Positions 1 through 10,457 of a stretch of DNA of 49,454 nt are shown in pieces (the stretch's first letter is position 1; every line of letters begins with the position of its first letter). A model generated the notes under the pieces. The model was given only the letters and a program-made list of their open reading frames with translations, had not been told where the DNA came from and searched no databases. The translations under genes were made by a program, and so were the position numbers. The stretch is taken from the NCBI GenBank assembly GCA_002288455.1, contig NEUS01000016.1, positions 1 to 49,454 on the forward strand. The letters run 5' to 3'. The stretch comes from Opitutia bacterium Tous-C1TDCM. Its GTDB lineage: Bacteria > Verrucomicrobiota > Verrucomicrobiia > Opitutales > Opitutaceae.

Positions 1-106
1 TTCGTCATGCACCCAAGGGACAGAAAACTCGTCTGTTGGCTCATCCCTTACCTCACCACTTTTCGTGCCGACTTCCGGCGCGGAGGGGACGTTTTTCAGA
101 GGCTCC

Positions 107-171
107 TTGAGGGTTGAGCGTTGGGAGATCGGAAACTCCGGCTCTCAACTCTCAACTCAGTACTCTCAACT
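107..171. repeat. Heptad-armed inverted repeat
   Basis: The left arm (107-127) is three TTGAGGG-type 7-mers in register. The right arm (142-169) is four 7-mers, CTCTCAA twice, then a degenerate unit, then CTCTCAA again. The arms are complementary in type and separated by only about 14 bases. The right arm closely matches the right arms of the larger elements at 41196-41331 and 45646-45781, so this looks like a short relative. It lies just past the end of the diadenylate cyclase gene. Confidence 0.7.
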
Positions 172-172
172 C

Positions 173-201
173 GGAAAAGCGGCGCTCAGCGCCGCTTTTC
201 C
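173..201 (-). terminator. Terminator with the stop codon as its loop
   Basis: A perfect 13-bp palindrome (173-185 with 189-201) has only three loop bases, and these are the TGA stop of the minus-strand cyclase gene. On the minus strand GCGGCGC, TGA and GCGCCGC are followed by TTTT, as in an intrinsic terminator. The stem is symmetric, so it could also act on transcripts arriving from the left on the plus strand. Confidence 0.7.
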
Positions 202-1529
202 GTCAACGGCAGCATCACGCCGCGGCGGAAGAGCGTCACCTGGCCCGTGCTCGACGACACCACGATCGAGATGCAGTTCGCCGCCACGCTGATCGCCGCC
301 GCCGCCGCATGCCGGCTGCCGAGCCCGCTCGGCAACTCGTGCGTGCTGTCCGTCGCCTGGATCAGGCTGCCGGCGGATTCCACCACGCCGTCGCCCCGGA
401 TGATGAACGCCCCGTCGATGGAGGAAAACTCCTTCACCGTCTCGTCCATGAAGGGATTGAGGATGTTGCGGTCCTCTTCCTTGTAACCAAAAAACGGATT
501 CAGCACGAGCGGCTTGGACAGCGTGCTCACCCTGGCGTTGTCGCCGACGACGAAGAGGCAGCCGACGGGCCGGCCTTCGCGGCCCTCGACGCCGAGCTCC
601 GTCGCCACCGCGATCACGCGCTCCAGCACCTCGGGCTTCACGTCCGGCGGCAGCAGGTCCGCCGTCGACCCGGTGAGCAGGGTCTGGAACTCGCGCTCGA
701 TGTCCACGACCACGAGGGTGTCGAACTGGTTCGAGCCCGTGATGCCGCCGACGCAGCAGATGCGGTCGCTGAACGTCACGATCCCGCGCGTCAGCGCCAC
801 CAGCATCGCGCTGCGCAATTGCGCGAGGCGCTGGTTCGAGAACGACCGCACCTGGATCGTCTCCGAATACTCGTTCTGGTCGTCGCTCGTCTCCATCGCC
901 GCGCGCGTCACGAGGATCGTCTTCAGTTTCGAACGCAGCACGCCGGGCTGGATGCCGCCGACAAAGGTGTCGCCGAAAACCACGATCGCGTTGCAGTCCG
1001 CGCCCTGCGCCACGCGCTCGGCCTCGCGGAACATCAGGCGGTTGACCCGGTTCTGCTGCGCCTCGACGACGCGCATCCCGCCGAAGCCGCCGATCATCCG
1101 GTCGTAGAGCGTGTCGAGATCCGGCGCGTTGACCAGCGTGTCGACGAGATCCTTGTCCTTCACCTGCCGCGCGATCGACGCCAGCACCTGCAGGTAATCG
1201 CGGGCCCGCTCGCCCGCGATCAGCATCACGATCAGATGGACGCGATCTTCGGCGATCGCGCCGTCGTGCCGGATGCCGACGCGGCTGCGGCCGATCGCGA
1301 GCACGTAGCGGCGCGACATCCGGATGCGCACGTGCGGCAGCGCCACGCCGAAGCCGAGGTAGGTCGTCATCGTGCTCTCGCGGGCCAGCAGGCCCTTCAG
1401 CAACGATTCGGGTTTGAGATCCGGGAATTTGCCGACGCAGACGCCGAGCAGCTCCTGCAGCGCGCCTTCCAGATCGAGACTCTTCAGGTCGACGATGCGG
1501 CTTCGGGCGATGATCTTGTCGAGCCGCAT
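186..1529 (-). CDS. EIIA-like/diadenylate cyclase fusion
   Basis: Predicted 447-residue soluble protein with a C-terminal DisA_N (DAC) domain that would make c-di-AMP from two ATP. The DGA motif is at residues 372-374 and the RHR-equivalent is R406-H407-A408, so the third residue is Ala instead of the usual Arg. Residues about 30-145 resemble a PTS EIIA type 2 domain, with a GFGVALPH segment placing a candidate phospho-histidine at H66. The middle (about 165-290) looks like the pyruvate-kinase C-terminal-like domain that precedes DAC in some archaeal cyclases; this part is inference. There are no membrane segments, unlike CdaA-type enzymes. It is the last gene of a minus-strand run after nuoA, and its stop codon sits in a terminator loop. 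Regulation by phosphorylation or a small ligand is possible but not shown. Confidence 0.85.
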   Translation of the reverse strand: MRLDKIIARSRIVDLKSLDLEGALQELLGVCVGKFPDLKPESLLKGLLARESTMTTYLGFGVALPHVRIRMSRRYVLAIGRSRVGIRHDGAIAEDRVHLIVMLIAGERARDYLQVLASIARQVKDKDLVDTLVNAPDLDTLYDRMIGGFGGMRVVEAQQNRVNRLMFREAERVAQGADCNAIVVFGDTFVGGIQPGVLRSKLKTILVTRAAMETSDDQNEYSETIQVRSFSNQRLAQLRSAMLVALTRGIVTFSDRICCVGGITGSNQFDTLVVVDIEREFQTLLTGSTADLLPPDVKPEVLERVIAVATELGVEGREGRPVGCLFVVGDNARVSTLSKPLVLNPFFGYKEEDRNILNPFMDETVKEFSSIDGAFIIRGDGVVESAGSLIQATDSTHELPSGLGSRHAAAAAISVAANCISIVVSSSTGQVTLFRRGVMLPLTEKRR

Positions 1530-1543
1530 GCGCTAGCGCGAAT

Positions 1544-1636
1544 GAAGGTGAAAGCGAAAGCGGGAGCGAAACACCGGACAGGAGGGCAAAGTGGCGGTCA
1601 CTTTCACACTCACTTTCCCTTTCACTCTACTTTTCC
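1544..1636. repeat. Hexad-armed inverted repeat
   Basis: The left arm (1544-1573) is five 6-mers of GAAAGC type. The right arm (1601-1636) is six 6-mers of CTTTCA/CTTTCC type, in register, giving complementary purine-rich and pyrimidine-rich arms. The right arm runs over the nuoA stop codon and its last codons. It fills the gap between nuoA and the cyclase gene. It resembles the 7-bp-period elements elsewhere in the window but has a 6-bp period. Confidence 0.6.
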
Positions 1637-2001
1637 CACTGCAACGCGCCCTTCTTGATCTCGTAGACCAAGCCGAGGATCAGCACGCCGATGAAAAACG
1701 CGATCGGACCGATGATCGAAATGTTGTTCGCGAGGAATTCCCGGTAGATGAACGTCCACGGGATCAAGATCACGATTTCGAGATCGAAGAGCATGAAGAG
1801 CAGCGCCGTGAGGTAGAACTTCACCGAGAACCGCGTGTGCACCAGGCCCTCGGCCGGCACGCCGCACTCGTAGGCGGAGTCCTTGATCTTGTTCTTTTTG
1901 AAACGCTGCCCGAAGAGGTGGCTCGCGCCGATCACGCCGCCGGTGATGGCGGCGGCAAGCACCACTTGGATCAGAAAGGGAAGATACGCGGAGGTGGCCA
2001 T
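1627..2001 (-). CDS. nuoA: NADH-quinone oxidoreductase subunit A
   Basis: Small membrane subunit (124 residues) of respiratory complex I, in the proton-pumping arm near the quinone site. Three hydrophobic segments are visible at about 8-28, 63-85 and 92-115. The family signature is clear: YECGVP followed by RFSVKFYL and then ALLFMLFDLE. The length is normal for NuoA. It is preceded by a DUF362 protein and followed by the cyclase gene, and no nuoB or other complex I gene is adjacent, so it appears split off from a nuo operon or is an extra copy. A weak purine-rich stretch (AGGGA) about 10-15 bases upstream could serve as ribosome binding site. Confidence 0.93.
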   Translation of the reverse strand: MATSAYLPFLIQVVLAAAITGGVIGASHLFGQRFKKNKIKDSAYECGVPAEGLVHTRFSVKFYLTALLFMLFDLEIVILIPWTFIYREFLANNISIIGPIAFFIGVLILGLVYEIKKGALQWEK

Positions 2002-2067
2002 GACGGACGTTCCCTGTCACTTGGGCCCAGCCCCGCCGCCGCGGCAAGAGGGAATTTGGCCCGCGCC

Positions 2068-3120
2068 TCAGTCCACCGGCAGAATCCGCGCGGTCTTCGT
2101 CTTGGTCGACCCGACGCCCAGCGTTTCCGCAAACTCCAGGGTCCGGATTTCTTCGTCGAGCACCTCGAAACCGGATTTCTTGCGGTGGCCGTTGATCCGG
2201 TCGCGCGCCAGGGAATCGAGCATCACGGGATCGGTGCTGAGCCACATGATCGGCTCGGAAACGGTATAGAGGGAATTGAAGAACGGGCCGCCGATGAACT
2301 GGTAGTGCTGCAGGCTCGCGAGCGTGAACATCCACGTCTGCCGCAATTCGGGAATCGCGCTCATCTCCGCGACCGCCGCGGGCGCGTTGGCCGGCGAACG
2401 GAAAAACCGCGCCGTGTTCGAGGCGTTCCAAAGCGTGGCGTTCACCAGCGCCCCGTTGATGCCGAGCGTCGGATGATCCGTGTAAACCGGCAGGTTGATC
2501 CAGAAATCGGAATCGAGAAACAGCGGCGTTGCCAAAAAGCTCTTGCGGTCTTCGTCCTTCGTCGACGTCGGCGACACGCCCTTCGTCTGCTGTTCCGCAA
2601 AGATCGGGTCGAAGCGCTGCGGCAGCGGCGAATCGTAGAACCACAGCGGATCGTAGAACCGGCCGGATTCGAGCACGTAGACCGGGTTGCCCGCGAACGG
2701 CGTTTCCCCCGACACCAGCGACGGCAGGTAGCCCGTCATGCGCAGGCGCAGCGCGTTGAGGCCGACGAGGAAGATTTCCCGGTTTTCAAAGCCGCGTTTG
2801 CGCAGCGCCGCGATCACGCCCTTCACCAGCGCCACCGGCGTCGCGAGGCCCGGGCCGGAATCCGCGTAGATCTTCAGGCCCACGCGGCGCTTCGGCCCCG
2901 GCACGAGTTTCTTTCCGGTCTCGCGCTCGAAGGTCGAGATCATCGCCTCCACCGCCTGCTGGTAGGCCCGCTCGTCGAAGCCGGCGAGTTTCGTCTCCCA
3001 CACGGGCTCGGAACGCACGGTCGCCGGCGTCGCCGGAGCGGTCGTGGCGGCAGGGGCGGAAGCCGCGCGGGCGGCGGCGGAAAGCCCCAGCATCAGGAGC
3101 GTGATCGTGAACAGGCGCAT
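2068..3120 (-). CDS. Secreted DUF362-like protein
   Basis: A 350-residue protein with a Sec-type signal peptide (residues 1-20, cleavage near ARA-AS). The body has a DUF362-like layout: a strand with an aspartate-bearing loop (KIYADSGPGL), a segment resembling the family's PvlKtH region (INLPVYTDHPTLGINGAL), and a late DPVMLDSLA motif. DUF362 proteins are often called iron-sulfur or uroporphyrin-associated proteins, but no Cys-rich ferredoxin motif is present here. The function is unknown. It is the first gene of the minus-strand run leading to nuoA and the cyclase, and is divergent from dnaG with about 200 bp between them. Confidence 0.7.
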   Translation of the reverse strand: MRLFTITLLMLGLSAAARAASAPAATTAPATPATVRSEPVWETKLAGFDERAYQQAVEAMISTFERETGKKLVPGPKRRVGLKIYADSGPGLATPVALVKGVIAALRKRGFENREIFLVGLNALRLRMTGYLPSLVSGETPFAGNPVYVLESGRFYDPLWFYDSPLPQRFDPIFAEQQTKGVSPTSTKDEDRKSFLATPLFLDSDFWINLPVYTDHPTLGINGALVNATLWNASNTARFFRSPANAPAAVAEMSAIPELRQTWMFTLASLQHYQFIGGPFFNSLYTVSEPIMWLSTDPVMLDSLARDRINGHRKKSGFEVLDEEIRTLEFAETLGVGSTKTKTARILPVD

Positions 3121-3233
3121 GCGTGGTTGGTCGTCTTCCGCGGAGCGAAGTTTCCCCGGGGCCGCGGAACTTTGTTCGGCAACCTCCGCCCGGCAATGCC
3201 TTTTGTCGAATCGGCCGCGCTTCGTCGCGGACG

Positions 3234-3262
3234 TTGACAGCCCCCGCGTCGCCTCGAAAGTC
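3234..3262 (+). promoter_or_regulatory. Possible promoter for dnaG-rpoD
   Basis: A perfect TTGACA -35-like box (3234-3239) lies 81 bp upstream of the chosen dnaG start. The hexamer 17 bp downstream (3257-3262) is a poor -10 match. Similar TTGAC boxes occur upstream of several other genes in this window, which is the main support. Confidence 0.3.
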
Positions 3263-3320
3263 CCCCTCCCGTGGCCGCGCGGCCCGCTTCCTCCCGCGGC
3301 GGCGACGGCCCGGCCGTTCC

Positions 3321-5201
3321 ATGCCCGTCATCAAGCCCACCTGCATCCGTGACCTGAAACTCCGCGTGAATCTCGCGGATGTCGTCGGCCGCATGGTCAC
3401 GTTGCGCAAGGCCGGCGGCTCCCGGCTCAAGGGCCTCTGCCCTTTCCACAACGAGAAAACCCCATCGTTCCACGTCGATCCCGACAAGGGCTTCTACAAG
3501 TGCTTCGGCTGCGGCAAAGCCGGCGATCTCATCACCTTCGTCCGCGACACCGAGCAGCTGAATTTTTCCGAATCCGTCGAGGCCCTCGGCAAACGCTTCG
3601 GCATCGTCATCGAATACGAGGAAGGCTCCGGCGGCCCCACCCACGAGGAACGCTCCCTGCGCCAGGAAATCTTCGACCTGCACGACGTCGCCGCCGACCA
3701 CTTCCACCAGGCCTTCCGCGCCCCCGACGCCACCGGCACTTTCTTCCGCACCTATTGGACGGAGAAACGCCGCTTCGCGCCGGAGCTCGCCGACGAATTC
3801 AAAATCGGCGGCGTCGACGCCCAGGGCAGCGCCCTCGGCACCGCCTTGCTCCGGCGGAAATTCTCCGAGGAAGCCCTGCGGCGTTGCGGGCTGTTCTTCA
3901 TCTACGACGACGCCGCGATCACGCTCCACGCCCTGCGCCCGCGCTTCCGCGGCCGCCTCATGATCCCGATCCGCGACCACCAGGGCCGCATCGTCGCGTT
4001 CACCGCCCGCCAGACCGACCTCACTCCCGCCGACGACCCCGCGCGCGAAGCCAAGTACGTCAACTCCCCGGAAACGCCGATTTTCACCAAGGGCAATCTG
4101 CTCTTCAACCTCGACCGCGCCCGCACCGCCGTCGGCGAGGGCAAACCCTTCGTCATGGTCGAAGGCCAACTCGATGCGCTCCGCTGCTGGAGCGTGGGCC
4201 TCAAAACCGCCATCGCCCCGCAGGGCACCTCGATCACCGAAAGCCAACTCGTCCTCCTGCGCCGCTACCACTCGCAGGTCGAATGCTTCTTCGACAGCGA
4301 CGGCGCCGGCCAGAAGGCCGCCCTGCGCTTCCTGCCGATGGCGCTCAAGGCCGGCCTCGAGCTCCGTTTCCTCACCTTGGCCGGAGCCGAAAAACTCGAC
4401 CCCGACCTGCTCTTCCTCGAACGCGGTCTCGCCGGCTACGAGGACGTCCGCCGCGGCGCCCAGACCGCCATGGCCTTCGCCTGCAAAGCCGCCCTGCCCG
4501 ATCCTTCCGGCGCCACCGCGGAAACCAAATCCCGCGCCGCCCAGACCCTCTTCGAAGTCATCGGCGCCAGCGAAAGCGAAGTCACCCGCGCCGAATTCAT
4601 CAAGGAAGCCGCCGCCCACCTGCGCCTTTCCCCCCTGGCCGCCCAGAAGGATTTCCAAACCTTCCTCGCCCGCCAAAGCCGCCAAGCCGCCGCCCGCCCC
4701 GCCGCCAACGCCGACCCCGAAATCCCAACTCCGAACTCTAGCACCGCCGCCGGCGGCACCCAAACCCCCGAACACCACCTCCTGCTGTTGCTGCTCCACT
4801 TCGAAAAACTCGGCCCGACCCTCAGCCACGCCCTGCCCCACGATTGGATCGACACCACCCACCCCGCCGGCGCTTTGCTCAACCGCTTCTTGGGCGAATA
4901 CGAACAGAACGCCTGGCCCGGCCGCGACCAACTCGACGGCCTGCTCGAGTCCGAAGCCGAGCGCAGCCTCGTTGCCAACCTCCTCTTCGAAGCCCCCGCC
5001 GTCGAGGATCCGGTCAAGGTCGCGCAGGAGGGCATGAAGCAGCTCCGCGCCCGGGCTTTGGAGCCCCGCCTGCGGCAAATAGAACTTGCTTTGGCCAACC
5101 CCGATGCGGACATTGAATCTGACCCAATTTCACTCTTGAAAGAACGTTCAGAACTGCAACGCCAGCTCCGCGCTCCGCTCGTCCTCGCAGCCGTAGTCTG
5201 A
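3321..5201 (+). CDS. dnaG: DNA primase
   Basis: Synthesises RNA primers at the replication fork; 626 residues, normal for DnaG. The N-terminal CHC2 zinc finger has C40, H43, C61 and C64. The catalytic core contains [12 protein letters not shown] (about 209-220) and the Toprim acidic residues E281 and D325-S-D327 followed by GAG. The C-terminal third is Ala/Pro-rich and divergent, as expected for a helicase-interaction domain. The start at [12 protein letters not shown] aligns with the family; the open frame extends 66 codons upstream but that part is unlike DnaG. It lies 46 bp before rpoD in the classic macromolecular synthesis order, though rpsU is not upstream. Confidence 0.96.
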   Translation: MPVIKPTCIRDLKLRVNLADVVGRMVTLRKAGGSRLKGLCPFHNEKTPSFHVDPDKGFYKCFGCGKAGDLITFVRDTEQLNFSESVEALGKRFGIVIEYEEGSGGPTHEERSLRQEIFDLHDVAADHFHQAFRAPDATGTFFRTYWTEKRRFAPELADEFKIGGVDAQGSALGTALLRRKFSEEALRRCGLFFIYDDAAITLHALRPRFRGRLMIPIRDHQGRIVAFTARQTDLTPADDPAREAKYVNSPETPIFTKGNLLFNLDRARTAVGEGKPFVMVEGQLDALRCWSVGLKTAIAPQGTSITESQLVLLRRYHSQVECFFDSDGAGQKAALRFLPMALKAGLELRFLTLAGAEKLDPDLLFLERGLAGYEDVRRGAQTAMAFACKAALPDPSGATAETKSRAAQTLFEVIGASESEVTRAEFIKEAAAHLRLSPLAAQKDFQTFLARQSRQAAARPAANADPEIPTPNSSTAAGGTQTPEHHLLLLLLHFEKLGPTLSHALPHDWIDTTHPAGALLNRFLGEYEQNAWPGRDQLDGLLESEAERSLVANLLFEAPAVEDPVKVAQEGMKQLRARALEPRLRQIELALANPDADIESDPISLLKERSELQRQLRAPLVLAAVV

Positions 5202-5247
5202 CTCCGCCCGCGTTTGCCGTTCCTCCCGGTCGCCTTTAACTTCTTCC

Positions 5248-7158
<1,911 letters not shown>

Positions 7159-7241
7159 GCGTCGCAACGCGTCGGGCGTCGCACGGCGGATCCCGTCGGC
7201 TCCCCACTCTCGACGCTCGGTTCTCAACTCCGTCCGATCCC

Positions 7242-7634
7242 ATGAAGCTCGCCGCCACCGTGCCCGTCACGCTGGCGGCGATTCTGTTTGGCGGCGGCTG
7301 CCGCACCCGGCCCACCGCCCCGCTGCCGGCCCCGTCTCCGGCCGTCGCCGCGCCGCTCCCCGGTCTCAGCGGCCACCTCGCCCCCAGCCCGCGCCTGATC
7401 GTCGGCCGCATCCTCGCCGTCGACTCCGCCCAAGGCTTCGTCTTCGTCGATCTCGGCGCCGACGCCCCCGCCGCCGCCCTCGTCAACGGCACCGAACTCA
7501 TCGTCCGCACCTTGGATCTGCGGGAAACCGGCCGGCTCGTCGCCTCAAGCCATCTGCGCGGCCGCACCCTCGGCACCCGCCTCGCCGCCGGCCGGCCGCA
7601 AATCGGCGACGAGGTCGTCTGGCTCGCCCCGTGA
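7242..7634 (+). CDS. Small predicted lipoprotein, unknown function
   Basis: A 130-residue protein with a hydrophobic N-terminal signal (residues 1-19) ending in GGGC, a weak lipobox that would place lipidated Cys at residue 20. A Pro/Ala-rich linker (21-50) leads into a compact beta-rich domain of about 75 residues (ILAVDSAQGFVFVDLG to IGDEVVWLAP). I do not recognise the family. The start is chosen because it alone gives a complete signal peptide; the open frame upstream overlaps rpoD out of frame. It sits 83 bp after rpoD and 52 bp before tatA on the same strand. Confidence 0.65.
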   Translation: MKLAATVPVTLAAILFGGGCRTRPTAPLPAPSPAVAAPLPGLSGHLAPSPRLIVGRILAVDSAQGFVFVDLGADAPAAALVNGTELIVRTLDLRETGRLVASSHLRGRTLGTRLAAGRPQIGDEVVWLAP

Positions 7635-7686
7635 AAGGTGCTTTCCCGCTTTACAGAGCGGAGGGCCGGCCTAGCTTCCGTTCGCT

Positions 7687-7941
7687 ATGACCTCGACCCT
7701 GATCCTTGCCGCCTTCGGCCTCGGTATGCCGGAGCTGATCATCATTCTGGTGATTCTCCTCGTCCTCTTCGGCGGCTCGAAGCTCCCGGGTCTGGCCAAG
7801 GGCATCGGCCAGTCGATCAAGGAATTCAAGAAGGCTTCCAAGGAAGAAGCCGAGGCCGAGAAACCCGCCGAGCCGGCCCCTGCCCCCGAGGTCAAAAAGA
7901 CCGAGGTCCCCGTCACGCCGCAGGCCACGGGCACCAAGTAA
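7687..7941 (+). CDS. tatA: Twin-arginine translocase TatA/E subunit
   Basis: An 84-residue single-span membrane protein that forms the translocation-competent oligomer of the Tat system. It has a short N-terminus, one hydrophobic helix (about 14-28), the conserved FGGSKLPGLAKGIG hinge, an amphipathic helix (KEFKKASKEEAEAE) and an acidic/Pro-rich tail. TatB and TatC are not nearby. Several other proteins in this window carry twin-arginine leaders and may be its cargo, which is inference. The gene is closed by a strong terminator. Confidence 0.93.
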   Translation: MTSTLILAAFGLGMPELIIILVILLVLFGGSKLPGLAKGIGQSIKEFKKASKEEAEAEKPAEPAPAPEVKKTEVPVTPQATGTK

Positions 7942-7966
7942 GCCGTTCCCGGTTTTTCCCTTTCCC

Positions 7967-7995
7967 GCGCGCCGCTTCCCGGCGCGCTTTTTTTT
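7967..7995 (+). terminator. Intrinsic terminator after tatA
   Basis: A perfect GC stem (GCGCGCC at 7967-7973 with GGCGCGC at 7981-7987) and a 7-base loop are followed by eight T residues (7988-7995). It starts 25 bp past the tatA stop. There is no T-run on the other strand, so it works for tatA only. This is the only convergent junction in the window without a multi-unit repeat element. Confidence 0.92.
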
Positions 7996-8010
7996 GCCCG
8001 GCGCCCGCCG

Positions 8011-10335
8011 TCACGCCGTCGCCCGCTCGCCGCCCTCGCCCTCGGACTCCGGATTTTCCCGCAGCCAGCCCTTGAATTCCCCGATCTGCACCGGCGTGCC
8101 CAGCACGAGGATTTCGTCGCCGATCCGCAATTGCTCCCGCGCCGACGGATTCAGGATCCTGAGCCCGCCGCGGTGCACGCCGGCCACCTGCACGCCGTGA
8201 TTCCGGGCCGGCGACAACTCGCCCAACGTCCGGCCCGCCGCGCGGCTCCAGCCGGGCACCGTCACCGCCTCCATCCGCACTTCTTCGAAAACCGAATCCG
8301 CGGCCACCGTCCCCGACACCGCCCCGAGAAACGCCTTCCCTGCGCTCACCTGCTCCGTTGTCCCGAGCAGCAGCACCTTGTCGCGCGGATACAGCACCGC
8401 CTCCGGCGGCGGCAGCGGAATCATGAAGCCCTGCCGCTCGATGCCCACCACGGAACAGCCGAACTTCGACCGCAGTCCGAGCTCCGCGATCTGCTTGCCC
8501 TGGCAATCCGCCAGGTCCGGCAGCGTGCAATCGATCATGTGCAGATTCCACTCCCCGTGCGGCTGCAGCCAGGGCGCCGTCGTCGCCGTCATCTTCATGT
8601 TCCCTGTGTCGATCACGCTCATGATCTCCACTTCCATCTCGCTGTGCCAGTAGATCAGTTTCCGCCTGAGCACGATCAACGCGACCAGCGCGACCAGCGC
8701 GCTCGCCAGCACCAGCCACTTGGCCGTGCCTTCGAGCGGCAGCACCGCCGCCAGCCACACGTAAAGCACGCCGGCAAACGCGATCTTCAGCGCCGTCTCC
8801 ACGAGGGGCCGCAACCGTTTCGCGTGCGCGTTGCCCCGCGTGGAAATCTCCGCATACACCAGCGCCATCGCCGACAGATTCCGCCAAATCGCCACCAACG
8901 GCGCCAGAATCACGAGCGTCAGCACCGTCCAGAACGCCAGGTGCAAGGTCTGCTGCGGCACCCGCCCCGCCCCGACGAGGCCTTCGACGAAGGCCAGCAG
9001 CTGGCCGGAGAAAACCACCAGCCCCGTCACGAACAGCATGCCGACGCCGACCTGCACGATGCGTTTCCGGCTCAGTTGCCAAAGCAGGTTCCGCGCGCGC
9101 CGCGCCTGCATCCTGTCCAACCAACGGTGATACAGCTCCACCCAGTCGTTCAGCCACCGCGGCTGCCGCGCCGCCACCGCCTCCGCGATCGGCTCCGCCC
9201 GCCGCATCAGCAGCGGCGCCGCCAGCGTCGTGACCAGCGACACGCCGACCGCCAGCGGATAAAACCGCGCCGGCACCACGCTCGCCGTCACGCCGAGCTG
9301 CGCGATGATGAAGGAAAACTCGCCGATCGGCGTCACCGTCAGCCCCGTGCGCAGGCTCTCCTTCAGCGGCGTGCCGATCAGCGTCAGCCCCGTCGCGACC
9401 GCCACCGGCCGCGCCGCCAGCGTGAATCCCGCCACCCCGAGAATCACGAGCCCCTCGCGCCACAGCTCCCGCGCATCGATCTGCATGCCGATCGCCACGA
9501 AGAACACCCCGCTGAACACGTCGCGCATGCCCTCGAAGGTCCGCTCCACCTGGTGCCGGTGCGGCGTCTCCGCCACGATCGTCCCCAGCAAAAACGCCCC
9601 GAGCGCCAGCGAATACCCCGCCAGCTGCGCCACCACCGCGAGCCCGAACAGCAGGCCCGCGATGCCGAGGGTCTGCAGTTCCTCGTCGGCCGACACGCTC
9701 ATCCGCTTCAGCAGCCACGGCACGAGCAACAGCCCCGCGATGCCCGCCAGCACCACGAAGGCCCCGAGCTGCAGCAGCGTCTGGCCCACGCTCGCCTGCG
9801 GCCCCGCCCCGAGCTGCACCACGGAGTTGAGGATCGTCAGCATCACCACCGCCACCACGTCCTCGAGCACCGACACGCCCATCGCCAGCTGCCCCGAGCG
9901 TTCGTGGTTCTTGCCCGTCTCGTGCAGGATTTTGCTGATGATCGCCGACGACGACACCATCAGCATCCCCGCGAGAAAAAGCCCCTCCGTCGCGCTCCAC
10001 CCCATCGACACCGCGAAAAACCGCGACAGGTGGTACATCACGATCGCCCCGGCAAATGTCGCGAATACCAATCCCAGCCCGAGCCGCCTCATCTTCCGCA
10101 GGCTCAGCTGCAGCCCGATCGCGAACATCAGAAACACGAGGCCGATCTGCGCCAGCGTATCGATGCGCGCCACGTCCGCCACCAGCGTCAGCGGCGGCGT
10201 GCGCGGGCCGACCACCATGCCCGCCACGAGAAAACCGACGATCACCGACAGCCCGATGCGTTGGCAGATCCAACCCACCACCCCCGCCACGACGAGGATG
10301 ACCGCGAGGTCCTGGATGAAATGGAATCCGTGCAT
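8011..10335 (-). CDS. CPA2 cation:proton antiporter with two RCK_C domains
   Basis: Predicted inner-membrane K+ or Na+/H+ antiporter of the CPA2 (KefB-like) type, 774 residues. The N-terminal antiporter domain (about 1-390) has many hydrophobic segments and conserved stretches such as SSSAIISKIL and SVLEDVVAV. A second hydrophobic block of about four spans (about 430-590) sits between it and the cytoplasmic end, which is unusual. Two TrkA_C/RCK_C domains follow, around the CQGKQIAELGL and AAGRTLGELSP segments. RCK_C domains of some exporters bind c-di-AMP, and this window also encodes a diadenylate cyclase. The start MHGFHFIQDLAVIL is chosen over one 13 codons upstream because it begins at the first membrane helix. 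Confidence 0.9.
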   Translation of the reverse strand: MHGFHFIQDLAVILVVAGVVGWICQRIGLSVIVGFLVAGMVVGPRTPPLTLVADVARIDTLAQIGLVFLMFAIGLQLSLRKMRRLGLGLVFATFAGAIVMYHLSRFFAVSMGWSATEGLFLAGMLMVSSSAIISKILHETGKNHERSGQLAMGVSVLEDVVAVVMLTILNSVVQLGAGPQASVGQTLLQLGAFVVLAGIAGLLLVPWLLKRMSVSADEELQTLGIAGLLFGLAVVAQLAGYSLALGAFLLGTIVAETPHRHQVERTFEGMRDVFSGVFFVAIGMQIDARELWREGLVILGVAGFTLAARPVAVATGLTLIGTPLKESLRTGLTVTPIGEFSFIIAQLGVTASVVPARFYPLAVGVSLVTTLAAPLLMRRAEPIAEAVAARQPRWLNDWVELYHRWLDRMQARRARNLLWQLSRKRIVQVGVGMLFVTGLVVFSGQLLAFVEGLVGAGRVPQQTLHLAFWTVLTLVILAPLVAIWRNLSAMALVYAEISTRGNAHAKRLRPLVETALKIAFAGVLYVWLAAVLPLEGTAKWLVLASALVALVALIVLRRKLIYWHSEMEVEIMSVIDTGNMKMTATTAPWLQPHGEWNLHMIDCTLPDLADCQGKQIAELGLRSKFGCSVVGIERQGFMIPLPPPEAVLYPRDKVLLLGTTEQVSAGKAFLGAVSGTVAADSVFEEVRMEAVTVPGWSRAAGRTLGELSPARNHGVQVAGVHRGGLRILNPSAREQLRIGDEILVLGTPVQIGEFKGWLRENPESEGEGGERATA

Positions 10336-10457
10336 GGTCGAACGCGCCGCCGCGCGGCCTGAAAACGCGAGCAACCGCCGGCCGCGTCAAGCGTGGCGAC
10401 TCCGCGGCGACCGCGAAACTCCCGCGCCGCGGATTCACCGCGGCCGTCCCTTGGCCG

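Noticed and set aside
3093..5078. Long minus-strand open frame (661 codons) opposite dnaG
   Set aside because: Its translation is low-complexity Gly/Ala/Glu-rich and it lies fully opposite a well-supported dnaG. It is a shadow of high GC content.
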